Shown piece after piece: positions 1 through 6,014 of a stretch of DNA of 10,084 nucleotides. The notes beneath the pieces are model-generated. The model had not been told where the DNA came from and did not search any database. It saw nothing but the letters and a program-made list of their open reading frames with translations. The stretch's first letter is position 1. Each line of letters opens with the position of its first letter. Both the position numbers and the translations under genes were made by a program. Source of the stretch: Frankiales bacterium. Lineage in GTDB: Bacteria > Actinomycetota > Actinomycetes > Mycobacteriales > SCTD01. The stretch spans positions 1-10,084 of the forward strand of contig JAOPWI010000180.1 in NCBI GenBank assembly GCA_025965755.1, written 5' to 3'.

Positions 1-1
1 C

Positions 2-712
2 TGGTTCGGCGTCTCGCTGCTGCCCTCGTTCCTCATCTACGTCATCGCGATGGTCGGCGAGACCAACCGCGCGCCGTTCGACCTGCCTGAGGCCGAGTCG
101 GAGCTGGTCGGCGGGTTCCACACCGAGTACACCTCGCTGAAGTTCGCGATGTTCTTCCTCGCCGAGTACATCAACATGATCACCGTCTCGGCGCTCGCGG
201 TGACGATGTTCCTCGGCGGCTGGCGGGCTCCGTTCCCGTTCAGCCGGATCGAGTGGATGTCGGAGGGCTGGTTCCCGATGTTCTGGTTCCTGGCCAAGCT
301 GCTGCTGTTCATCTTCTTCTTCGTCTGGCTGCGCGGCACGCTGCCCCGCATGCGCTACGACCAGTTCATGCGCCTGGGCTGGAAGCTGCTCATCCCGGTC
401 AGCCTGGTCTGGATCCTGCTGGTGGCCGGCATCCGCACGGCCACGAACGAGGTCGAGGACCGCAGCACGCTGATTCTGGGCGTGCTCGTCGTCTGCATCC
501 TGGTCGTCGGGCTGTTCTCCCTGCTGCCGGCGCCCAAGGAGGCCGAGCCGAGCGAGGACGACGGCACCGTCGCCGGCACCGGCCCGGTGTCGCTGGCCAA
601 CGGTGGCTTCCCGACGCCGCCGCTGGACCTCGTCGTGCCGCCGACACCCCGCTCCCTGCAGAAGGCGACCATCACGTCCGGCGCCCCCGACCGCACAGAG
701 CAGGAGAGCTGA
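2..712 (+). CDS. nuoH: NADH-quinone oxidoreductase subunit H (NuoH), 5'-truncated by the window edge
   Basis: NuoH is the membrane subunit of complex I that joins the peripheral arm to the proton-pumping arm and forms much of the quinone chamber. The visible 236 residues are the C-terminal part. The reading frame is open from base 2, so the true start lies upstream. The family signature ETNRAPFDLPEAESELV starts about residue 20 of the fragment, followed by GGFHTEYTS; this acidic loop lies near the quinone site in known structures. Several hydrophobic helices follow, including one rich in Phe (FIFFFVW) and RGTLPRMRYDQFMRLGWK, a typical NuoH ending. A hydrophilic tail of about 55-60 residues rich in Pro, Thr, Ser and acidic residues then extends past the usual end, which I believe is common in actinobacterial NuoH. 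The stop TGA shares one base with the nuoI ATG (TGATG), so translation is probably coupled. Confidence 0.97.
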   Translation, partial: WFGVSLLPSFLIYVIAMVGETNRAPFDLPEAESELVGGFHTEYTSLKFAMFFLAEYINMITVSALAVTMFLGGWRAPFPFSRIEWMSEGWFPMFWFLAKLLLFIFFFVWLRGTLPRMRYDQFMRLGWKLLIPVSLVWILLVAGIRTATNEVEDRSTLILGVLVVCILVVGLFSLLPAPKEAEPSEDDGTVAGTGPVSLANGGFPTPPLDLVVPPTPRSLQKATITSGAPDRTEQES

Positions 713-1311
713 TGGCCGGCTTCCTCGACCCCGTCAAGGGGTTCGGGGTGACCTTCGGTGCGATGTTCAAGAAGACCACCACCGAGGAGTACCCCGAGTA
801 CGTCCGCCCGACGGCGCCCCGCTACCACGGTCGCCATGTGCTGAACCGGCACGCGGACGGCCTGGAGAAGTGCATCGGGTGCGAGCTGTGCGCCTGGGCC
901 TGCCCGGCCGACGCGATCTACGTCGAGGGCGCGGACAACACCGCCGAGAACCGCTTCTCGCCGGGCGAGCGCTACGCCTCGATCTACCAGATCAACTACC
1001 TGCGCTGCATCTTCTGCGGCCTGTGCATCGAGGCCTGTCCGACCCGCTCGCTCACCATGACCAACGAGTACGAGCTGGCCGACGACAGCCGGCAGGACCT
1101 CATCTTCACCAAGGAGCAGCTGCTCGCGCCGCTGCTGCCCGGCATGGAGCAGCCGCCCCACCCGATGCGGCTCGGCGAGACCGACACCGACTACTACCTG
1201 CGCGCCGGCTCGACCCCGTCGGTGCCCGGCGACCCGTCTGTGGAGGGCCGGCTGAACCCGGCTGAGAGCCGCGTGGAGCACCTCGGCGCCGGCGGGGGCG
1301 TGCCGCGATGA
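712..1311 (+). CDS. nuoI: NADH-quinone oxidoreductase subunit I (NuoI), 2x[4Fe-4S] ferredoxin-like
   Basis: NuoI carries clusters N6a and N6b, which pass electrons from the NADH side of complex I towards N2 in NuoB. The 199-residue product has two CxxCxxCxxxCP motifs: Cys54, 57, 60, 64 (CIGCELCAWACP) and Cys99, 102, 105, 109 (CIFCGLCIEACP). The first and last cysteines of opposite motifs are expected to be exchanged between the two clusters, as in bacterial ferredoxins. The N-terminus (GFGVTFGAMF) is the amphipathic stretch that lies on the membrane. About 90 residues follow the second motif. Their first half contains PPHPMRLGETDTDYYLRAG, which resembles the extension of actinobacterial NuoI, and the rest looks disordered. 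The ATG at 712 has an AGGAG at 702-706 with 5-nt spacing, so the start is well supported. The stop overlaps the nuoJ start by 4 nt (ATGA). Confidence 0.98.
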   Translation: MAGFLDPVKGFGVTFGAMFKKTTTEEYPEYVRPTAPRYHGRHVLNRHADGLEKCIGCELCAWACPADAIYVEGADNTAENRFSPGERYASIYQINYLRCIFCGLCIEACPTRSLTMTNEYELADDSRQDLIFTKEQLLAPLLPGMEQPPHPMRLGETDTDYYLRAGSTPSVPGDPSVEGRLNPAESRVEHLGAGGGVPR

Positions 1312-2045
1312 GCCCCGACCTCGTGCTCGCGGCCGCGTCGACCGGTGAGGCCGTCACCTTCTGGGTGCTCGGCCCGCTGTGCCTGATCGCCGCCGTGGCG
1401 ATGGTGCTGGCCCGCAACGCCGTGCACGCCGCGCTGTTCCTCGCGGCGGTGATGCTGTCGCTGGCCGGTCTCTACGCCGCCCAGGACGCGCCGTTCCTGG
1501 CGGCCGTCCAGGTGATCGTCTACACCGGCGCGATCCTCATGCTGTTCCTGTTCGTGCTGATGCTCGTGGGCGTCGACTCCAGCGACTCGCTGGTGGAGAC
1601 GCTGCGCGGCCAGCGGGTGGCCGCCGTCGTGCTCTCGCTCGGCTTCGGCGGGCTGCTGGTCGCGGCGCTGGCCACCGCGATCGACGGCGACACCGACGCG
1701 GGCCTGGCGCAGGCCAACGCGGAGGGCAACGTCGTCGGCATCGCCCGGCTGCTGTTCACCAAGTACGTCTTCGCCTTCGAGGTGACCAGCGCCCTGCTCA
1801 TCACCGCGGCGCTGGGCGCGATGGTGCTGGCCCACAAGGAGCGGCTGACCCCCCGCCCGACGCAGAAGGACATGGCCCGGGCCCGGTTCGCCGGCGACCA
1901 CCCGTGGCCGCTGCCCGGCCCCGGCGTCTTCGCCGACCACGACAGCGTCGCGACGCCGGCGCTGCTGCCCGACGGCTCGGAGTCGCAGGACTCGGTGCCC
2001 GCGACCATGCGCCAGGTCCAGCCGGGAAGCACGGTGCAGACGTGA
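1308..2045 (+). CDS. nuoJ: NADH-quinone oxidoreductase subunit J (NuoJ)
   Basis: NuoJ is a membrane subunit of complex I lying between NuoH/NuoA and NuoK. Its third helix helps to couple quinone chemistry to proton movement. Five hydrophobic segments are visible at about residues 15-35, 39-58, 63-88, 103-124 and 153-175. The third contains VIVYTGAILMLFLFVLMLV with Tyr72, the conserved VxYxGAxxxLFLF motif of the family. Residues 176-245 form a hydrophilic tail (KERLTPRPTQ onwards). This makes the 245-residue protein longer than the roughly 180-residue enterobacterial NuoJ; such tails are usual in actinobacteria. The ATG overlaps the nuoI stop by 4 nt and only a weak G-rich stretch lies upstream, so initiation probably depends on translation of nuoI. 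The C-terminus overlaps the nuoK GTG in the same way. Confidence 0.97.
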   Translation: MSPDLVLAAASTGEAVTFWVLGPLCLIAAVAMVLARNAVHAALFLAAVMLSLAGLYAAQDAPFLAAVQVIVYTGAILMLFLFVLMLVGVDSSDSLVETLRGQRVAAVVLSLGFGGLLVAALATAIDGDTDAGLAQANAEGNVVGIARLLFTKYVFAFEVTSALLITAALGAMVLAHKERLTPRPTQKDMARARFAGDHPWPLPGPGVFADHDSVATPALLPDGSESQDSVPATMRQVQPGSTVQT

Positions 2046-2341
2046 GCCCGACGTACTACCTGTTCCTCGCCGCGTTGCTGTTCACCGTCGGCGCGGCCGG
2101 CGTGCTGCTGCGCCGCAACGCGATCCTGGTGTTCATGAGCGTCGAGCTCATGCTCAACAGCGTCAACCTGACCTTCGTGACGTTCAGCCGCATGAACGGC
2201 ACGCTGGACGGCCAGATCATGGCGTTCTTCGTCATGGTCGTGGCCGCCGCCGAGGTCGTCGTCGGCCTGGCGATCATCATGAGCATCTTCCGGACGAGAC
2301 GCTCGGCCTCGGTCGACGACGCGAACCTGCTGAAGTACTGA
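2042..2341 (+). CDS. nuoK: NADH-quinone oxidoreductase subunit K (NuoK)
   Basis: NuoK is the small MrpC-like membrane subunit of complex I. The 99-residue product has the usual family length and three transmembrane helices. Both intramembrane glutamates of the proton path are present: Glu35 in FMSVELMLNSVNL and Glu71 in MVVAAAEVVVGLAI, one position from Glu36 and Glu72 of E. coli NuoK. The start is the GTG at 2042, overlapping the nuoJ stop by 4 nt (GTGA). It gives the expected N-terminus (SPTYYLFLAALLF), whereas the longer open frame upstream is only nuoJ read out of phase. No good Shine-Dalgarno sequence precedes it, which fits translational coupling. A 133-nt gap follows, the only large gap in the window. 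Confidence 0.97.
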   Translation: MSPTYYLFLAALLFTVGAAGVLLRRNAILVFMSVELMLNSVNLTFVTFSRMNGTLDGQIMAFFVMVVAAAEVVVGLAIIMSIFRTRRSASVDDANLLKY

Positions 2342-2399
2342 CGCACCCGGCGTGCAGCCCAGACCCGCTGCCCGCCGACCCGCCCCGCCCTGATCCCCA

Positions 2400-2423
2400 C
2401 GGCGGCCCTGCCTGGGCCCGCCG
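2400..2423 (+). promoter_or_regulatory. GC-rich hairpin in the nuoK-nuoL intergenic gap
   Basis: The gap between the nuoK stop (2341) and the nuoL start (2475) is C-rich and otherwise shows no gene except the 10-codon ORF at 2446. It contains a stem of CGGCGG (2400-2405) plus CCC (2406-2408) pairing with GGG (2414-2416) and CCGCCG (2418-2423), with a 5-nt loop TGCCT and one bulged C at 2417. No run of T follows, so it is not a canonical Rho-independent terminator. It could stabilise mRNA ends, mark an RNA processing point, or attenuate read-through between nuoK and nuoL. Chance pairing in high-GC DNA is possible. No -10/-35 promoter could be recognised in the gap. Confidence 0.4.
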
Positions 2424-2434
2424 CCGCACGAGAC

Positions 2435-2451
2435 GAGGACGACCCGTGCCC
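2435..2451 (+). repeat. 17-nt translation-start element, copy 1 (nuoL leader); identical copy at 5998-6014
   Basis: GAGGACGACCCGTGCCC contains a Shine-Dalgarno core GAGGA (2435-2439), a 6-nt spacer and GTG (2446-2448). Exactly the same 17 bases form the nuoN ribosome-binding site and start at 5998-6014. Here the GTG is not in frame with nuoL but opens a 10-codon ORF that ends on the nuoL start. This is the best ribosome-binding site near nuoL; none lies directly before the nuoL GTG at 2475. Confidence 0.6.
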
Positions 2452-2478
2452 GCAAGCCCCCGACGAGCCGCGTCGTGA
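2446..2478 (+). CDS. Possible 10-codon leader peptide coupled to nuoL
   Basis: GTG at 2446 follows a good ribosome-binding site (GAGGA, 6-nt spacing) and opens a frame of ten codons, MPASPRRAAS, that ends at TGA 2476-2478. That stop overlaps the nuoL GTG (2475-2477) as GTGA, the same 4-nt overlap used at the nuoJ/K, nuoL/M, nuoB2/C2 and nuoC2/I2 junctions. The peptide itself has no recognisable function. The likely role is to load ribosomes that re-initiate on nuoL, which lacks its own Shine-Dalgarno sequence. The alternative is a remnant of an older nuoL N-terminus separated by a small indel, or a sequence error. The nuoL N-terminus from 2475 is already as long as expected, which argues mildly against that. 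No translation evidence is available. Confidence 0.4.
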   Translation: MPASPRRAAS

Positions 2479-4409
2479 GCACGCTGCTCGCCGTCTCGGA
2501 GCCAGCGACCGAGTACGTCGCCGCGACGGGCACGCTGTCCTCGCTGTGGGTCCTGCTGGCCCTGCCGGCCTTCGGCGCCACCACGATCCTGTTGCTGCGC
2601 GGCCGGACCCGCACCTGGGGTCCCTACCTGGCGATCGCGACGTGTGGCGCCGCCTTCGCCTGGGCGCTGGTGAGCTTTCTCGAGCTGCGCGGCCTGGAGA
2701 ACAGGTCGGTCGACCTGCACCTGTGGTCCTGGATCCCGGTCAACGGCTTCCAGGTCGACGCCGGCCTGCTGTACGACCCGCTGTCGGCGACCTTCACGCT
2801 GCTCATCACGGGTGTCGGCCTGCTGATCCACATCTACTCGCTGGGCTACATGGAGCACGACGAGCGGCGCTGGCTGTTCTTCGGCTACCTCAACCTGTTC
2901 GTCACGGCGATGCTGCTGCTCGTTCTCGGCAACAGCTATCTCGCCCTGTACGTCGGCTGGGAGGGCGTCGGCCTCGCGTCGTACCTGCTCATCTCCTGGT
3001 ACTTCTGGAAGCCCAGCGCGGCGACCGCCGGCAAGAAGGCGTTCATCGCCAACCGGGTCGGCGACGTCGGGCTCTCCCTGGCGATCATGGTCATGTTCGC
3101 GACGCTCGGGACCACCTCCTTCGAGGGCGTCTTCGGCTCGGCCGAGCAGCTGACGGCCGGCGCGGCGACCGCCATCGGCCTGCTGCTGCTGCTGGGTGCC
3201 TGCGGCAAGTCGGGCCAGTTCCCGCTGCACACCTGGCTGCCCGACGCGATGGAGGGCCCGACCCCGGTCTCGGCCCTCATCCACGCATCGACCATGGTCA
3301 CCGCCGGCGTCTACCTGATCGCCCGGTCGATGCCGGTCTACGTGCAGTCGCCCGACGCGCAGCTGGTCGTCAGCATCATCGGCGCCATCACGCTGGTCAT
3401 CGGCTGCGTCATCGGCTGCGTCTACGACGACATCAAGAAGGTGCTGGCCTACTCGACCGTCAGCCAGATCGGCTACATGTTCCTCGCGGTCGGCATTCCG
3501 GGCGCCGGCGCCATCGCGATCCTGCACCTGCTCACCCACGGCTTCTTCAAGGCCTGCATGTTCCTGTCGGCCGGCTCGGTCATGCACGGCATGAACGACC
3601 AGGTCGACATGCGCCGCTTCGGCGCCCTGCGCAAGGTCATGCCGGTGACCTTCGGCTGCATGCTGGTCGGCTACCTGGCGATCATCGGCATTCCGCCGTT
3701 CGCCGGGTTCTTCTCCAAGGACCTGATCATCGAGCACGCGTTCAACCAGGGCGGCACCCGCGGTGCGGTTCTGGGAACGGTGGCCCTGGTGGGCGCCGGC
3801 ATCACGGCCTTCTACATGACCCGCCTGATGCTGATGACCTTCTTCGGCAAGAAGCGCTGGACCGCCGACGTGCACCCGCACGAGAGCCCGGCGGTCATGA
3901 CCGGCCCGATGGTCCTGCTGGGCGTCGGCTCCGTCGTCTCCGGCTTCCTGCTGGTGCGCGGCGACGCGCTGGTGCACTGGCTGGAGCCGGTGCTGCCCGA
4001 GCAGGAGCAGGAGCACGTGTTCGAGGCCATCACCGTCAGCATCATGACGGTGGGCGTCTCGCTGCTGGGCGTGCTGGCCGCCTACCTGCTGGTGCACCGC
4101 AAGGCGGTCCCTCACTTCCCGCCGGTCGCGGTCAGCCCGCTGACCACGGCAGCCCGCAACAACCTCTACCTCGACAGCCTCAACGAGTCGCTGCTCATGC
4201 GCCCGGGCCAGTACCTCACCCGGATGCTCGTGTGGTTCGACAACCGCGGCATCGACGGCGCGGTCAGCGCCGTCGCGGCCGGTGTCGGCGGCAGCTCGGG
4301 TCGCCTGCGGCGCCTGCAGACCGGGTTCGTCCGGTCGTACGCGCTGTCGATCTTCGCCGGCGCCATGCTCGTCGCCGGCTCCCTGCTCCTCGTGAGGATC
4401 GGCCCGTGA
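2475..4409 (+). CDS. nuoL: NADH-quinone oxidoreductase subunit L (NuoL), distal antiporter-like proton pump
   Basis: NuoL is the most distal Mrp-antiporter-like subunit of the complex I membrane arm and carries the long lateral helix. The 644-residue product is close to the family length (613 in E. coli). Conserved features in order are DPLSATFTLLITGVGLLIHIYSLGYM-type N-terminal helices, Glu163 in YVGWEGVGLASYL, Asp197 in NRVGD, Lys245 in CGKSGQFPLHTWLPDAMEG, His270 in SALIHASTMV, DDIKKVLAYSTVSQIGYM, and Lys415 in GFFSKDLIIE. Lys245, His270 and Lys415 sit 16 residues after E. coli Lys229, His254 and Lys399, the proton-path residues. GTG 2475 is the first possible ATG/GTG/TTG start in this frame after the in-frame TGA at 2391. 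It has no clear ribosome-binding site and overlaps the stop of the 10-codon ORF. The stop overlaps the nuoM GTG by 4 nt. A 12-bp direct repeat (3396-3407, 3408-3419) encodes VIGC twice inside a helix. Confidence 0.97.
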   Translation: MSTLLAVSEPATEYVAATGTLSSLWVLLALPAFGATTILLLRGRTRTWGPYLAIATCGAAFAWALVSFLELRGLENRSVDLHLWSWIPVNGFQVDAGLLYDPLSATFTLLITGVGLLIHIYSLGYMEHDERRWLFFGYLNLFVTAMLLLVLGNSYLALYVGWEGVGLASYLLISWYFWKPSAATAGKKAFIANRVGDVGLSLAIMVMFATLGTTSFEGVFGSAEQLTAGAATAIGLLLLLGACGKSGQFPLHTWLPDAMEGPTPVSALIHASTMVTAGVYLIARSMPVYVQSPDAQLVVSIIGAITLVIGCVIGCVYDDIKKVLAYSTVSQIGYMFLAVGIPGAGAIAILHLLTHGFFKACMFLSAGSVMHGMNDQVDMRRFGALRKVMPVTFGCMLVGYLAIIGIPPFAGFFSKDLIIEHAFNQGGTRGAVLGTVALVGAGITAFYMTRLMLMTFFGKKRWTADVHPHESPAVMTGPMVLLGVGSVVSGFLLVRGDALVHWLEPVLPEQEQEHVFEAITVSIMTVGVSLLGVLAAYLLVHRKAVPHFPPVAVSPLTTAARNNLYLDSLNESLLMRPGQYLTRMLVWFDNRGIDGAVSAVAAGVGGSSGRLRRLQTGFVRSYALSIFAGAMLVAGSLLLVRIGP

Positions 4410-5998
4410 CCGGCACTGCCCCTTCGTTTCTGGCTGATTGGCCCTGGCTGACGATTCTGGGGATCGTGCCGCTGGTCGGAACGGCGCTCGTCGCGGCCCT
4501 GCCGACCCGCCTGGCCCGGCCGGTCTCGCTGCTCACCTCGCTCGTGGTGCTCGCCGGCACGATCGCCATGTGCGCGGCCTTCGAGCCCGACGGGGAGCGC
4601 TTCCAGTTCGTCCAGGCCTATGACTGGATCCCGGCCTTCGGCGTGCAGTACGCCGTCGGCGTCGACGGCATCGCCCTCGTGCTCATCGCGCTGGTCGCGG
4701 TGCTCGTCCCGGTCGTCATCGTCGCCAGCTGGAACGAGGCCGAGGAGGGCGAGCAGGCGATGGTGCCGGACGCCGGCAGCAGCGCCCCGGCCGCCGGCCG
4801 CATCCGCAGCGTCAAGACGTTCTTCGCGCTGATCCTGGTCCTCGAGACGATGATGATCGGGGTCTTCGCCGCCACCGACGTCTTCCTGTTCTACGTCTTC
4901 TTCGAGGCCGTGCTCATTCCGATGTACTTCCTCATCGGCAGCTACGGCGGGCCGCGCCGGTCCTACGCCGCCGTGAAGTTCCTGCTCTACAGCCTCGTGG
5001 GCGGCCTGCTCATGCTGGCCGCCGTGATCGGCCTCTACGTCACCTCGGCCGACCAGGGCGAGGGCACCTTCGCCTTCGAGCGCCTGACCGAGCTGGAGAT
5101 CAGCACCCCGGTCCAGATCGCCCTGTTCCTCGGGTTCTTCATCGCCTTCGCGATCAAGGCGCCGTTGTGGCCCTTCCACACCTGGCTGCCGGACGCCGGC
5201 GCCGAGGCGCCCGTCGGCGGCGCGGTGCTGCTCGTCGGCATTCTGGACAAGATCGGCACGTTCGGCTTCCTGCGCTACTGCCTGCCGCTGTTCCCGGAGG
5301 CCGCGGACATCCTCGGGCCGTACATCATCGTGCTGTGCGTGATCGGGATCCTGTACGGCGCGCTCGTCGCCATGGGCCAGAAGGACCTCAAGCGGCTGGT
5401 GTCCTACACCTCGGTCGCCCACTTCGGCTTCATCGGGCTGGGCTGCTTCGCGTTCACCAGCCAGGCGCAGACCGGCGCGGTGCTCTACATGGTCAACCAC
5501 GGCCTCTCGACCGGGGCCCTGTTCCTCGTCATCGGCTTCCTGGTGGCCCGCGGCCGCACGCGCAACGTCGAGGACTACAGCGGCGTCGCCAAGGTGGCGC
5601 CGGTTCTCGCCGGCCTGTTCCTCGTCGCCGGCCTGTCGTCGCTGGCGCTGCCCGGGCTGTCGACGTTCGTCAGCGAGTTCCTGGTGCTGGTCGGGACCTA
5701 CACCCGCTACCCGGTCGCCGCGGTGTTCGCGACGGTCGGCATCATTCTCGCCGCCCTGTACATCCTGTGGGCCTACCAGCGGACGATGCAGGGCGAGCTC
5801 CGGGTGCCGGCCGGAGCGCGCATGCGCGACCTGCGTGGCCGCGAGGTGCTCGCGGTGGCCCCGCTGATCGCGCTGATGCTGTTCCTCGGCTTCTACCCCA
5901 AGCCGCTCACGGACGTCATCACGCCCGCCGTCAACGCGACCATGCAGGACGTCGGCAAGCAGGACCCTGCGCCGACCCACGCCCAGCCCACCAGGTAG
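4406..5998 (+). CDS. nuoM: NADH-quinone oxidoreductase subunit M (NuoM), antiporter-like proton pump
   Basis: NuoM is the middle antiporter-like subunit of the complex I membrane arm. The 530-residue product has about fourteen hydrophobic segments. Key residues are Glu167 in VFFEAVLIPMYFLIG, Lys251 in AFAIKAPLWPFHTWLPDA, Lys282 in GILDKIGTFGF, and QKDLKRLVSYTSVAHFGF. The ILDKIGTFG form and the GAEAP sequence after HTWLPDA are of the actinobacterial type rather than the enterobacterial HTEAP type. Residues 109-137 form a hydrophilic loop rich in Glu, Ala, Gly and Pro between two helices, longer than in E. coli. GTG 4406 has GAGGA at 4394-4398 (7-nt spacing) and overlaps the nuoL stop by 4 nt. 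The much longer open frame reaching back to 2546 is nuoL read out of phase. The stop TAG at 5996-5998 touches the nuoN ribosome-binding site. Confidence 0.97.
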   Translation: MTGTAPSFLADWPWLTILGIVPLVGTALVAALPTRLARPVSLLTSLVVLAGTIAMCAAFEPDGERFQFVQAYDWIPAFGVQYAVGVDGIALVLIALVAVLVPVVIVASWNEAEEGEQAMVPDAGSSAPAAGRIRSVKTFFALILVLETMMIGVFAATDVFLFYVFFEAVLIPMYFLIGSYGGPRRSYAAVKFLLYSLVGGLLMLAAVIGLYVTSADQGEGTFAFERLTELEISTPVQIALFLGFFIAFAIKAPLWPFHTWLPDAGAEAPVGGAVLLVGILDKIGTFGFLRYCLPLFPEAADILGPYIIVLCVIGILYGALVAMGQKDLKRLVSYTSVAHFGFIGLGCFAFTSQAQTGAVLYMVNHGLSTGALFLVIGFLVARGRTRNVEDYSGVAKVAPVLAGLFLVAGLSSLALPGLSTFVSEFLVLVGTYTRYPVAAVFATVGIILAALYILWAYQRTMQGELRVPAGARMRDLRGREVLAVAPLIALMLFLGFYPKPLTDVITPAVNATMQDVGKQDPAPTHAQPTR

Positions 5999-6014
5999 AG
6001 GACGACCCGTGCCC
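5998..6014 (+). promoter_or_regulatory. nuoN ribosome-binding site and start, copy 2 of the 17-nt element
   Basis: GAGGA at 5998-6002 begins on the last base of the nuoM TAG stop and is followed by a 6-nt spacer and the nuoN GTG (6009-6011). The 17 bases are identical to those before and across the start of the 10-codon ORF upstream of nuoL. This site fixes the nuoN start, and initiation here looks less dependent on overlap coupling than at most other junctions. Confidence 0.75.

Noticed and set aside
2342..2474. A promoter or Rho-independent terminator in the nuoK-nuoL gap
   Set aside because: No recognisable -10/-35 pair and no T-run after the hairpin.
3396..3419. 12-bp perfect tandem repeat inside nuoL encoding VIGC twice
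   Set aside because: It does not seem to lengthen the protein relative to the family, where a similar IIGC-type segment precedes DDIK, so it is probably chance within a hydrophobic helix.
2546..5998. A single 1150-codon open frame reaching back across nuoL
   Set aside because: It is the nuoM frame, which by high GC happens to stay open through nuoL. The upstream part is Arg/Pro/His-rich nonsense without family motifs; nuoM truly starts at 4406.
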